Source: Streptomyces cahuitamycinicus (lineage in GTDB: Bacteria; Actinomycetota; Actinomycetes; Streptomycetales; Streptomycetaceae). From it: a stretch of DNA of 33,067 nucleotides. A model generated the notes under the pieces. The model ran no database searches, was not told the origin of the DNA, and saw nothing but the letters and a program-made list of their open reading frames with translations. Below, piece after piece: positions 1 to 7,636 of the stretch. Position numbers and translations under genes: made by a program. The first letter of the stretch is position 1, and each line of letters starts with the position of its first letter. Where the stretch lies: the NCBI RefSeq assembly GCF_002891435.1, contig NZ_POUC01000039.1, forward strand, positions 1-33,067, in the 5' to 3' direction.

Positions 1-1
1 C

Positions 2-43
2 CCCCGCTCAGCTCCCACCCATCCGAAGGGACACCGCAGTTGA
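2..43 (+). CDS. C-terminal tail of an upstream operon gene (partial)
   Basis: The frame starting at base 2 is open from the window edge and stops with TGA at 41-43, overlapping the TTG start of the next gene by two bases. This stop/start overlap is the same style as the GTGA and ATGA junctions further down the operon. Only 13 residues are visible (ending KGHRS), so no product can be assigned. It may belong to the same polysaccharide-type operon. The stretch could also be untranslated leader. Confidence 0.35.
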   Translation, partial: PRSAPTHPKGHRS

Positions 44-1041
44 CCTCCACACCGCTCGCAGCCGTCACCGGAGCCGAGGGCTTCATCGGCTCACACCTCA
101 CCGAGGCGCTGGTCGCCTCCGGCCACCGGGTCAGGGCCATGGCCCAGTACAACTCCTTCTCCTCCTACGGCTGGCTGGAGACCCTGCACCCGGACGTCCT
201 TGACCAGGTGGAGATCGTCCTCGGCGACGTCCGGGACCCCGGCTCCGTCCGCGGTCTCCTCGACGGCGCAGACGCGGCCTACCACCTGGCGGCCCTCATC
301 GCGATCCCGTACTCATACCGGGCCCCGCACAGCTACGTGGACACCAACGTCACCGGCACCCTCAACGTGCTGGAAGCCGTGCGCGCCCTCGGCACGCCCC
401 GGCTGGTGCACACCTCCACCAGCGAGACGTACGGCACCGCGCAGACCGTGCCCATCACCGAGGACCACCCCATCAACACCCAGTCCCCGTACGCCGCTTC
501 GAAGGCGGGCGGGGACCGGCTGGCCGACAGCTACCACGCCAGTTTCGACACCCCGGTCGTCACGCTGCGGCCCTTCAACACCTTCGGGCCGCGCCAGTCG
601 ATGCGGGCGGTCATCCCCACCGTCATCGGGCAGGTCGCGGCCGGTGAGCGCACCATCACCCTCGGCGACCTGCGTCCCACCCGGGACTTCACCTTCGTCA
701 AGGACACCGCGCAGGCGTTCCTCGCCGTCGGTACCGCGCCCGCCGAGCGGGTCGTGGGCCGTACCTTCAACGCCGGTACCGGCGGGGAGATCTCGGTCGG
801 CGACCTGGTCGCGCTGATCGGCAAGGTGATGGACACCGCGCTCGACGTGCGTGAGGACACCGCCCGCATTCGTCCGGCCAACTCCGAGGTGATGCGCCTG
901 GTCGCGGACGCGAGCCGGCTCGGCGCGGCCACCGGCTGGCAGCCCGCCCACACCCTGGAGGACGGCCTCGCCCACACGGTGGAGTTCTTCCGCGACCCGG
1001 CCAACCTCGCCCGCTACAAGACCGGCATCTACAACATCTGA
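40..1041 (+). CDS. NAD-dependent sugar-nucleotide 4,6-dehydratase/epimerase, LegB-like SDR
   Basis: This is an extended short-chain dehydrogenase/reductase of 333 aa, the normal family length. The Rossmann motif TGAEGFIG lies at residues 10-17, followed by the YNSFSSYGWLETL segment typical of LegB-type (TIGR04180-like) UDP-sugar 4,6-dehydratases. The catalytic Tyr151-x3-Lys155 pair is in SPYAASK. The family oxidises C4 of a nucleotide sugar in the cytoplasm, giving 4-keto-6-deoxy sugars, or epimerises it. The TTG start at 40 is chosen because GAAGGG sits 9 bases upstream and the Rossmann motif then falls at the usual distance. It heads a run of sugar-nucleotide genes with a GH135/GH114 pair. 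The exact nucleotide sugar cannot be read from sequence. No NeuB/NeuA-type legionaminate genes are visible. Confidence 0.85.
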   Translation: MTSTPLAAVTGAEGFIGSHLTEALVASGHRVRAMAQYNSFSSYGWLETLHPDVLDQVEIVLGDVRDPGSVRGLLDGADAAYHLAALIAIPYSYRAPHSYVDTNVTGTLNVLEAVRALGTPRLVHTSTSETYGTAQTVPITEDHPINTQSPYAASKAGGDRLADSYHASFDTPVVTLRPFNTFGPRQSMRAVIPTVIGQVAAGERTITLGDLRPTRDFTFVKDTAQAFLAVGTAPAERVVGRTFNAGTGGEISVGDLVALIGKVMDTALDVREDTARIRPANSEVMRLVADASRLGAATGWQPAHTLEDGLAHTVEFFRDPANLARYKTGIYNI

Positions 1042-1109
1042 CACCTCACAGCGGTTCTCGTCCGTCACGTCTGCGCACGTCCACGAAGCGTTTTCGAAGG
1101 AGGAGCCCC

Positions 1110-1823
1110 ATGCACGCAGTGATCCTGGCGGGAGGCAAGGGCGTCCGGCTGCGGCCGTACACCACCGCGCTGCCCAAGCCGCTCGTGCCCATCGGCGACC
1201 AGCACGCCATCCTGGAGATCGTGCTGCGCCAGCTGTCCACGGCCGGCTTCACCACCTGCACGATCGCCATCGGGCACCTCGGCGAGATCATCCGCGCCTA
1301 CGTCGGCGACGGCTCCCAGTGGGGCCTGGCCGTCGACTACGCCACCGAGGAGAACCCGCTGGGCACCATGGGACCGCTGCTCACCCTGCGCGACCGGCTG
1401 CCCGAGACCTTCCTGGTGATGAACGGCGATGTCCTCACCGACCTCGACTACGCCGACGTCCTGCGCCGGCACCGCGAGTCCGGGGCTCCGCTGACCATCG
1501 CGACGTACGCCCGCAAGGTGCACATCGACTTCGGGGTGCTGACCACCGACTCCAGCAGAGTCGTGGCGTTCACCGAGAAGCCGAGCATGGACTACCGCGT
1601 TTCCATGGGTGTCTACGGCCTGTCCCGCGCCACGCTGGAGGGCTACACGCCCGGACTGCCTCTGGGCTTCGACGAGTTGGTGCTCGATCTGCTCAAGGCG
1701 CGGAACCAGCCGCACGCCTACGACTTCGACGGGTACTGGCTGGACATCGGCCGCCCGGACGACTACGACCGGGCCAACGCGGAGTTCACCAGCCGCAAGT
1801 CGCTGCTGCTCAAGGGAGCCTGA
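1110..1823 (+). CDS. Sugar-1-phosphate nucleotidyltransferase
   Basis: This protein of 237 aa has the NTP_transferase signature LAGGKGVRLRPYT at residues 6-18, KPLVPIGD after it, and the metal-binding NGD at 105-107. FTEKP and the C-terminal DIGRPDDYDRAN segment are typical of RmlA/ManC/GlmU-type pyrophosphorylases. The family condenses a sugar-1-phosphate with an NTP to give an NDP-sugar and pyrophosphate. It lacks a left-handed beta-helix acetyltransferase tail, so it is not a full GlmU. A strong GGAGGAG ribosome site precedes the ATG. It follows the LegB-like gene by 68 bases and is 7 bases from the next SDR gene, so it probably feeds those enzymes. The sugar and base specificity are unknown. 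Confidence 0.85.
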   Translation: MHAVILAGGKGVRLRPYTTALPKPLVPIGDQHAILEIVLRQLSTAGFTTCTIAIGHLGEIIRAYVGDGSQWGLAVDYATEENPLGTMGPLLTLRDRLPETFLVMNGDVLTDLDYADVLRRHRESGAPLTIATYARKVHIDFGVLTTDSSRVVAFTEKPSMDYRVSMGVYGLSRATLEGYTPGLPLGFDELVLDLLKARNQPHAYDFDGYWLDIGRPDDYDRANAEFTSRKSLLLKGA

Positions 1824-1830
1824 GCTCGTC

Positions 1831-2733
1831 ATGCGCATTCTCGTCCTGGGCTTCACCGGCTATCTCGGCGCTCACGTCGTCGAGCGGCTGCGCGCCCTGC
1901 CGGGCGCGCTGGTCCTCGGCGGCGGCCGGTCTCCGGCCGCCGACCTCGACGTCGATCTCGCCCGCGTCCGCCCGGAACAGCTGGCGCGGAGCCTCGCGTC
2001 GGCCGCGCCCGACACCGTGATCAACTGCGCGGGTGCGACCGGCGCTGACGCTGTGACCCTCGCCGAGGTCAACGCCCGCGGTCCCGCGGTGCTCTGCGCC
2101 GCACTGCGCGAGGCGGCCCCGGCCGCCCGCCTGGTGCACCTGGGATCGGCCGCCGAGTACGGCCCCGGCGCACCGGGCACCCCGGTGTCGGAGTCGGCGG
2201 CCACCCGCCCGGTCGGCCCCTACGGTGCGACCAAGCTCGCGGGCACGGTCGCGGTGACCGCCTCCGGCCTGGACGCGGTGGTGCTGCGGGTGGGCAATCC
2301 GGTGGGGCCGGGGGCGCCGTCCTCCGGACTGCCCGGCCGGATCGCCGCACTGCTGCGCGAGGCGGGCCCCGGCCCGGATCCGGTGCTGCGGCTCGGTGAC
2401 CTGTCCGCCCACCGCGACTTCGTCGACGTGCGCGACGTGGCACGGGCGGCGGCACTCGCGGCCACGGCCCCGGGACCGCTGCCGCCCGTCCTCAACATCG
2501 GCGGAGGCCGGGCGGTTCCGGTGCGTGCCCTGGTACGGGGCCTGGCCGGTCTGGCCGGCTTCGGGGGCCGGATCGAGGAATCCACGTCGGGCACCGCCGG
2601 CTCCGCCCGTTCCGCACAGGTGTCGTGGCAGTGTTCCGACATCACTGCCGCCGAGCGGGCCCTGGGCTGGCGTCCGGCCCACACGCTCGACGACGCGCTG
2701 GCCGCGCTGTGGGAAGGCGGCCGCGCCCGGTGA
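1831..2733 (+). CDS. NAD-dependent epimerase/dehydratase (SDR)
   Basis: This extended SDR protein is 300 aa when started at the ATG 7 bases after the nucleotidyltransferase stop. The N-terminus MRILVLGFTGYLG carries the GxxGxxG cofactor motif (residues 7-13), and the catalytic Tyr131-x3-Lys135 is in GPYGATK. SAAEYGPG supplies the upstream Ser region and LGWRPAHTLDDAL is a typical SDR C-terminus. It probably epimerises, dehydrates or reduces the NDP-sugar made by its neighbours. The stop codon overlaps the GTG of the next gene (GTGA), implying translational coupling. It is more divergent and Ala/Gly-rich than the first SDR, so the substrate is open. Confidence 0.82.
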   Translation: MRILVLGFTGYLGAHVVERLRALPGALVLGGGRSPAADLDVDLARVRPEQLARSLASAAPDTVINCAGATGADAVTLAEVNARGPAVLCAALREAAPAARLVHLGSAAEYGPGAPGTPVSESAATRPVGPYGATKLAGTVAVTASGLDAVVLRVGNPVGPGAPSSGLPGRIAALLREAGPGPDPVLRLGDLSAHRDFVDVRDVARAAALAATAPGPLPPVLNIGGGRAVPVRALVRGLAGLAGFGGRIEESTSGTAGSARSAQVSWQCSDITAAERALGWRPAHTLDDALAALWEGGRAR

Positions 2734-3392
2734 ACCTGCTGATTCCGCTGTACGTCCATCCGGCCGAGGATCCGGGTGCCTGGCACCGGCTGATCACCGC
2801 CGCGGACCGCACCTACGGGGTCGTCCTCAACCCGGCGAGCGGTCCGGGCGAGGTCCCCGACCCGGCGTTCACCGCCGCGGCCGGTGCGCTGCGGGCCGCG
2901 GGGGCGCGTCTGCTGGGCTACGTCGACACCGACTACGGGGTGCGCGATCCCGCGGACATCGCCGAGGACGTGCGCCGGCACCGGGCGTGGTACGCGGCGG
3001 ACGGCTGCTTCCTGGACCGGGTGACGGCGACCGCGGACGGGCTGCCGGCCTGCCGCCGCCTGGTACGGGCGGTACGCCGGCTGGGTGCGGGGACGGTCGT
3101 CCTGAACCCCGGGGTCCATCCGGCTTCGGGATACGCCCGCCTCGCCGACCTGACCGTCACCTTCGAGGGTCACTGGTCGACGTACGTCTCCGCCTTCAGC
3201 CGGCCGGCTTGGACCGCGCGGCACCCGCCCGAGCGGCTGTGCCACCTCGTCTACGGTGTGCCCGGGGCCCTCGTTCCCCTCGCCGTGCGCACCGCGCACG
3301 AGCGCGGAGCGGCGGTCAGCGGACCAGTGACGGGCGAACCGCCCAACCCGTGGGCCCAGTTGACGCCCGCCCTGATCGGGGCGCAGCGATGA
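2730..3392 (+). CDS. Spherulation-specific family 4 (spherulin 4, GH135-like) protein
   Basis: This is a 220-aa single-domain TIM-barrel-like protein of the spherulin 4 family (PF12138), recognised from LLIPLYVHP at the start, VVLNPASGPG, LLGYVDTDYG, the DGCFLDR strand and the TVTFEG strand. The fungal member Sph3 (GH135) is an endo-alpha-1,4-N-acetylgalactosaminidase required for galactosaminogalactan production. Two acidic positions are visible, Asp96 in FLD and Glu146 in TFE, but the residue after Asp96 is Arg97 where Sph3 has Glu in its Asp-Glu pair. Activity may therefore differ. No signal peptide is seen. GTG 2730 overlaps the previous stop, and its own TGA overlaps the ATG of the GH114 gene, so all three are coupled. 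Confidence 0.8.
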   Translation: MNLLIPLYVHPAEDPGAWHRLITAADRTYGVVLNPASGPGEVPDPAFTAAAGALRAAGARLLGYVDTDYGVRDPADIAEDVRRHRAWYAADGCFLDRVTATADGLPACRRLVRAVRRLGAGTVVLNPGVHPASGYARLADLTVTFEGHWSTYVSAFSRPAWTARHPPERLCHLVYGVPGALVPLAVRTAHERGAAVSGPVTGEPPNPWAQLTPALIGAQR

Positions 3393-4208
3393 CTGGGCGG
3401 GTTCCGGTCTGCGCGGCCCTGGTCACCGCCCTGACGGCCGCCGCACTGACGGGCTGCTCCGGCGGCGACGGACGATCCACCGGCCCGCCGGGTACGACGG
3501 CACCTTCCCGGGACGTGTGGAAGCCACGTCCGGGCCTCGCCTGGCAGTGGCAACTGGACGGCAGGGTCGACGCCTCGGCCGATGTGCCTGTCTACGACAT
3601 CGACGGATTCGAGAACTCCGCGGCGGACGTGGCCCGGCTGCGCCGCGCCGGGAAGAAGGTCATCTGCTACGTCAACGTGGGTGCGTGGGAGGAGTTCCGG
3701 CCGGACCAGGACGCCTTCCCGCAGTCGGTGCTCGGCGAGCCCAACGGGTGGGCGGGCGAACGCTGGCTGGACATCCGGCGGCTGACCGTCCTGCGACCGA
3801 TCATGGAACGCCGCTTCGACATGTGCCGCGACAAGGGCTTCGACGCGGTGGAACCCGATCTGGTGGAGGGCTACGGCAACGACACCGGCTTCCCGCTCAC
3901 GGCACGCGACCAGCTCAGGTACAACCGTATGATCGCGGCCATCGCCCACGAGCGTGGGCTGTCGGTGGGACTGAAGAACGATCTGGCCCAGATCCCCCAG
4001 CTCGTGGACGTCTTCGACTTCGCGGTCAACGAGGAATGTGCCCAGTACGACGAGTGCGGCGAGCTCTCCCCGTTCATCGCGGCGGGCAAGGCGGTCTTCC
4101 ACGTGGAGTACACGGAGCCACGGAGCGGTTTCTGCGCCGAGTCCCGCCGGCTGGGGCTGTCGTCGATGCTGAAACGACCGGGACTCGGGTGTGGCGCCGC
4201 CCTGCTGA
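3389..4208 (+). CDS. GH114 endo-alpha-1,4-polygalactosaminidase-like lipoprotein (apparent C-terminal frameshift)
   Basis: The ATG at 3389 overlaps the previous stop. The N-terminus has a lipoprotein signal with lipobox LTGC (Cys23), so the enzyme should be anchored outside the membrane. The GH114 barrel follows: CYVNVGAWEEFRPD, WLDIRR, the EPDLVEGY segment (Asp157, likely catalytic), GLKNDL, and NEEC (Glu215, likely catalytic). The family cleaves alpha-1,4-linked galactosamine polymers. EPDNVDGY is the commoner form, so the Leu and Glu changes here are notable. In the initial frame no stop occurs until 4777, which would run through the hairpin and antisense to the next gene. A TGA at 4206-4208 in another frame follows sequence that would read VWRRPC if one G and one C were restored near 4185-4203. 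I take that as the real end. Confidence 0.75.
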
Positions 4209-4213
4209 GTCTG

Positions 4214-4280
4214 CTCCGGACACACCTCGACGGCTCCCTCCCCTGTGAACGGGGAGGGAGCCGTCGAGGTGTGTCCGGAG
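4214..4280. terminator. Perfect 30-bp hairpin, bidirectional terminator between convergent genes
   Basis: Arms 4214-4243 and 4251-4280 are exact reverse complements over 30 bases, with the 7-base loop TGTGAAC. It starts 6 bases after the inferred GH114 stop and ends 18 bases before the stop of the convergent GlsB-like gene. No U-tract follows, as is usual in Streptomyces. The position fits a shared terminator. Confidence 0.85.
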
Positions 4281-4297
4281 TGGCTGCTCTCAGCGGG

Positions 4298-4576
4298 TCA
4301 CGCGTGGCGGTGCGAGCGCCTGTTGCCGGTGACGACGCGGTAGAGGGCGAGCAGGATGAGGGACCCGACGATCGCGGCGATCCATGTGGAGAGCTCGAAG
4401 AACCCGTCGATGGAGTCCACCCCGAAGATCACCTTGCCGAGCCAGCCGCCGAGCAGGCCACCGACGATGCCGATGAGCATGGTGATGATGATGCCGCCGG
4501 GGTCCTTCCCCGGCATCAAGGCCTTGGCGATCGCGCCGGCGAGCAGCCCGATGATGATCCAAGCAATGATGCCCAT
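4298..4576 (-). CDS. GlsB/YeaQ/YmgE family stress-associated membrane protein
   Basis: This is a 92-aa protein almost wholly composed of three hydrophobic helices: IIAWIIIGLLAGAIAKAL, a Gly-rich IIITMLIGIVGGLLGGWLG and WIAAIVGSLILLALYRVV. The motif KDPGG after helix 1 is typical of the GlsB/YeaQ/YmgE (transglycosylase-associated protein) family of small stress-induced inner-membrane proteins, whose biochemical role is unresolved. It ends in a basic tail. A GGAG ribosome site lies 7 bases before the ATG. The gene stands alone between the hairpin and the divergent sirtuin gene. Confidence 0.9.
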   Translation of the reverse strand: MGIIAWIIIGLLAGAIAKALMPGKDPGGIIITMLIGIVGGLLGGWLGKVIFGVDSIDGFFELSTWIAAIVGSLILLALYRVVTGNRRSHRHA

Positions 4577-4621
4577 GGTCCGTCTCCGCTTCGTCGAATA
4601 AGGATCGTGTTAAGTCATCGG

Positions 4622-4646
4622 GTACGCCGATCCCGCCCGGCCAAAC
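4622..4646 (-). promoter_or_regulatory. Possible sigma-B-like promoter for the GlsB-like gene
   Basis: On the minus strand a GTTT element (4646-4643) is followed after 14 bases by GGCGTAC (4628-4622), near the actinomycete general-stress consensus GTTT-N14-16-GGGTA. It lies about 45 bases before the start codon. The -10 element is imperfect, so this is only a suggestion. Confidence 0.25.
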
Positions 4647-4743
4647 GTCCCGTCCTGATATCGGCTCAGACACGGCCGAGGGCGGCGGCCTCCCGTCGGC
4701 CCTCGGCGATGGTGTGCGGTCTCCTCACGGGGCCGTCCTTTCG

Positions 4744-4749
4744 TACCCT
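4744..4749 (+). promoter_or_regulatory. -10 box TACCCT for a probably leaderless sirtuin mRNA
   Basis: TACCCT fits the TAnnnT -10 pattern and ends 6 bases before the ATG at 4756, so transcription would begin at or next to the start codon. No Shine-Dalgarno sequence is present upstream of that ATG. Confidence 0.4.
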
Positions 4750-4755
4750 GACGGC

Positions 4756-5670
4756 ATGCGCATGCGTCCCACCCTGAGCTGGACCCCTGCCGAGGACCTG
4801 CCGCCGGCCACCTCGGATCCGGAGCCGGTCGCCGATGCGCTGAGCACCGGCGGAGTGCTGGTGCTCAGCGGCGCGGGCATCTCCACGGAGTCGGGCATCC
4901 CCGACTACCGGGGCGAGGGCGGAAGCCTCAGCCGGCACACCCCGATGACCTACCAGGACTTCACCGCGAGCGCCCGGGCCCGGCGCCGGTACTGGGCACG
5001 CAGTCACCTCGGCTGGCGCACCTTCGGCCAAGCCCGTCCCAACGCCGGGCACCTGGCCGTCGCGGCCTTCGGTCGGCATGGCCTGCTCTCGGGCGTCATC
5101 ACCCAGAACGTGGACGGCCTGCACCAGGCCGCCGGCAGCGGCGACGTCGTGGAACTCCACGGAACCCTGGCCCGGGTCGTCTGCCTTTCCTGCGGCGCCT
5201 TCAGTCCACGCCGGGAACTCGCCCAGCGTCTTGAGGAGGCCAATCCGGGGTTCGAGCCCATGGCCGCCGGAATCAACCCGGACGGTGACGCCGACCTCAC
5301 GGACGACCAGGCCACAGGCTTCCGCGTGGTGCCCTGCGCGATCTGCGGCGGCACCCTCAAGCCGGACGTCGTGTTCTTCGGCGAACCGGTTCCGCCGCAA
5401 CGCGTCGAGCACTGCCGCGAGCTGGTCCGTGGGGCGGCGTCGCTGCTGGTCCTGGGCTCCTCGTTGACGGTGATGTCCGGGCTCCGCTTCGTGCGTCAGG
5501 CGGCCCGGGCCGGGAAGCCGGTGCTGATCGTCAACCTGGATCAGACCCGGGGCGACCAGTACGCCCTCACGCGGGTGTCTCTCCCGCTGGGCACAGCGCT
5601 CGGCGCCGTCGCGCACCGGCTGGACATTCCGGTCAGCCGAGCCGTCGACGGAGGGCCGCAAGGGGTCTGA
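4756..5670 (+). CDS. Sir2 family NAD-dependent protein deacylase (sirtuin)
   Basis: The 304-aa protein has every sirtuin hallmark: GAGIS at 39-43 with ESGIPDYRG, QNVDGLH from 117, catalytic His135 in ELHGTL, and a zinc site C143-x2-C146 ... C194-x2-C197. GSSLTV and VNLDQTRGD form the NAD-binding C-terminus. The enzyme removes acetyl or other acyl groups from lysines, consuming NAD and yielding O-acyl-ADP-ribose and nicotinamide. The layout resembles SIRT4-like class II bacterial sirtuins. ATG 4756 is preferred because a -10 box lies just before it; an in-frame ATG at 4714 gives a longer tail without family support. Its 3' end overlaps the convergent glycosyltransferase gene by 38 bases. Confidence 0.92.
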   Translation: MRMRPTLSWTPAEDLPPATSDPEPVADALSTGGVLVLSGAGISTESGIPDYRGEGGSLSRHTPMTYQDFTASARARRRYWARSHLGWRTFGQARPNAGHLAVAAFGRHGLLSGVITQNVDGLHQAAGSGDVVELHGTLARVVCLSCGAFSPRRELAQRLEEANPGFEPMAAGINPDGDADLTDDQATGFRVVPCAICGGTLKPDVVFFGEPVPPQRVEHCRELVRGAASLLVLGSSLTVMSGLRFVRQAARAGKPVLIVNLDQTRGDQYALTRVSLPLGTALGAVAHRLDIPVSRAVDGGPQGV

Positions 5671-7636
5671 CCGGCGCGACGCGCAGCACCAGGGGCCGCT
5701 TCGGACTGCCTGCGAGCGGCTTGGCGTAGTAGGGGCGGCCGAGCCGGGCGGCGCGATACCAGCGAGTGCCGGACATTCCCTTCGGGCTCGGGACGGGAAG
5801 AGGGCTCGTCGGGTCGTCCGTGCGGAGGGTCAGCGTCCAGCGTCCTGGGCGCAGGTTCCTGACCGGCATGCGGGCGGTGAAGGTGTGGCTGCCGTGCGGT
5901 GTGTACAGCAGGGGCACCTCGCGGACCGAGCCCCCGTCCTCTTCGGCGCGCAGGGCGACGGGTTCGGGGTGGTGTGCGCCTTCCTCGGTCAGGCGTCCGC
6001 TGACGACGAGGGTGGCGGGTGCGAAGGGGTCCCAGGCGATTCCGGTCACCTGGCACGCCGGCTCGGGCTCGCTCTGCCGGATGTCCAGGGAGAAGTCGCC
6101 GTGGGACGTGAAGAAGGGGCGTGCGGTGGTGGGCCCGTGCCCGCTCCCGGAACCGGTGGCCGACTCCCGCTCGGGTGGAGCGGCCCTCCGGCCGTCCGCG
6201 TCCGTCCGGGGCTGCCGGAGCCTGACGGTCCGGCAGACTCCCTCAGCTCGTACATCCAGGTAGAGGTCCCACACGCCGCCGCCGAGCGGGGCGCCCGCGT
6301 CCACGGTGCTCAGGTCGACGTCGACGGTGAAGCCGGATGCCGCGTCGTCGCCGTGGTGCGGGGCGGTGCCGACGGTCGCGGGTACACGGATGTCGGGGTG
6401 GCGGAAGCCGCTCGGGCGCAGGATCAGTCGGGTGCCGGGCTGGAGGGGGCCCAGGGAGTCGATGCGGGCGTGGCCGCCGAGTCGGAGCACGTCGCCGTCG
6501 CCCGTCCAGGCCGCTTCGGCCAGTTCGTGGTGGACCGGGAGGCGGTCCGTGGTGTCGAAGCAGATGTCCGGGACCGCCTTCGCCGGGTCGCGGAAGAAGG
6601 GGTGGGACCAGTAGACGCGGCCCTTGTCCACGATGTGGCCGCGCTCGGCGTCCGCCTTGGCGTTCCGGGCCACGGTCATGAGGTCCTCGAACCGGTCCGC
6701 GCGCAGGAGGTGGACGATCAGCCGGTCCGGCGGGGCGATCATCTGGAAGACACCGTCGGTCACGTAGGTCCGTGCCCATTCCCGGAACTGCGGGTAGAAG
6801 CGTTCCCGTGCCTGCTGCTCACTCTCCCGGGGCAGCAGCGCACGCAGGGGCCCGCACAGCTCCCACTCCACGTGACGGCGCATGATCCGGTCCTGGCGCG
6901 GCCCGGGGGCCAGATAGCGGGCGACCGTTTCGAAGCACAGGCGGGTGCCGTCCATGCGGTGGACGAGGTCGGCGGCGGTGAGGGTGAGGTTGTTGCCGTT
7001 CCGGCGGTTGCGGGAGTAGTAGCAGTCGTAGTCGGCGACCACGGAGATGCCGTCGGCGTTGAGGTAGGCGGCGGCGGTGAACGGCTTGTCCTCGCAGTTG
7101 CGACAGGGCGGAAACCTCAGGTCCAGCCGTTCGATCAGCGAGCGCCGGAACAGCTTCCAGCAGCCCAGGGTGCGGTACGCGTGGGAGGAGAAGACGTCCG
7201 TCCGGGGCTGGTTGTGCGAGAAGACGGCCGTCGGCACGGCACGTCCGCCGACCGACACCATCTTGCCGAGGACCACGTCGGTGCGGTTCTCGTCCGCCAT
7301 CGCCACCATGCGGCGCAGGGCGTCGGGGCCGAGGTAGTCGTCGGAGTCGAGGAAGAAGACGTAGTCACCGGCGGCCATGTCCAGCCCGGTGTTGCGGGGG
7401 ACCCCGGCCCCTCCGCTGTTGGGCCGGTGGACGACGCGCAGGCCGGCGCAGGTCCGTGCGAGGCGGTCCAGCTCGCTTCCGGTGCCGTCGGTGGAGCCGT
7501 CGTCGACCGCGATGATCTCGATCTTGTCCGGTCCGAGCGTCTGCTCCATGACGGACGTGACGCACTTCGTCAGTTCCGGCATCGCGTTGTACGCGGGGAT
7601 GATCACGCTCACGCGGGGATGGTTCGTGCGGGGCAT
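5633..7636 (-). CDS. GT2 family glycosyltransferase, large (TarS/teichoic-acid type architecture)
   Basis: In this 667-aa protein, residues 7-100 are a classic GT-A domain: VSVIIPAYNA, VDDGSTDGT around 44-52 and the metal-binding LDSDD at 96-100. The following 250 residues resemble the remainder of GT2 wall-polymer transferases. Residues from about 370 contain two beta-rich, immunoglobulin-like repeats, as in TarS/TarP-like enzymes that glycosylate cell-wall polymers. No transmembrane helix or signal is seen, so it probably works at the inner membrane face with a nucleotide sugar. It is monocistronic and overlaps the sirtuin gene tail to tail. A role in wall teichoic acid or teichulosonic-type polymer decoration is inference. 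Confidence 0.85.
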   Translation of the reverse strand: MPRTNHPRVSVIIPAYNAMPELTKCVTSVMEQTLGPDKIEIIAVDDGSTDGTGSELDRLARTCAGLRVVHRPNSGGAGVPRNTGLDMAAGDYVFFLDSDDYLGPDALRRMVAMADENRTDVVLGKMVSVGGRAVPTAVFSHNQPRTDVFSSHAYRTLGCWKLFRRSLIERLDLRFPPCRNCEDKPFTAAAYLNADGISVVADYDCYYSRNRRNGNNLTLTAADLVHRMDGTRLCFETVARYLAPGPRQDRIMRRHVEWELCGPLRALLPRESEQQARERFYPQFREWARTYVTDGVFQMIAPPDRLIVHLLRADRFEDLMTVARNAKADAERGHIVDKGRVYWSHPFFRDPAKAVPDICFDTTDRLPVHHELAEAAWTGDGDVLRLGGHARIDSLGPLQPGTRLILRPSGFRHPDIRVPATVGTAPHHGDDAASGFTVDVDLSTVDAGAPLGGGVWDLYLDVRAEGVCRTVRLRQPRTDADGRRAAPPERESATGSGSGHGPTTARPFFTSHGDFSLDIRQSEPEPACQVTGIAWDPFAPATLVVSGRLTEEGAHHPEPVALRAEEDGGSVREVPLLYTPHGSHTFTARMPVRNLRPGRWTLTLRTDDPTSPLPVPSPKGMSGTRWYRAARLGRPYYAKPLAGSPKRPLVLRVAPVRPLAALRRRLG

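Noticed and set aside
40..1041. Legionaminic/pseudaminic acid pathway suggested by the LegB-like enzyme
   Set aside because: No aminotransferase, NeuB-like synthase or CMP-transferase is present in the window, and the neighbours are GH135/GH114 instead.
2396..4777. A single 793-residue plus-strand frame covering the epimerase end, GH135 and GH114 regions and beyond
   Set aside because: Only the part from ATG 3389 has family similarity. The start is a shadow of the epimerase and GH135 genes, and the end runs through a terminator and antisense to the GlsB-like gene.
5633..7636. Placing the GT2 enzyme in the exopolysaccharide operon as its polymerase
   Set aside because: It is on the opposite strand, separated by the terminator, GlsB-like and sirtuin genes, and its architecture resembles wall-polymer decorating enzymes rather than a multi-pass synthase.
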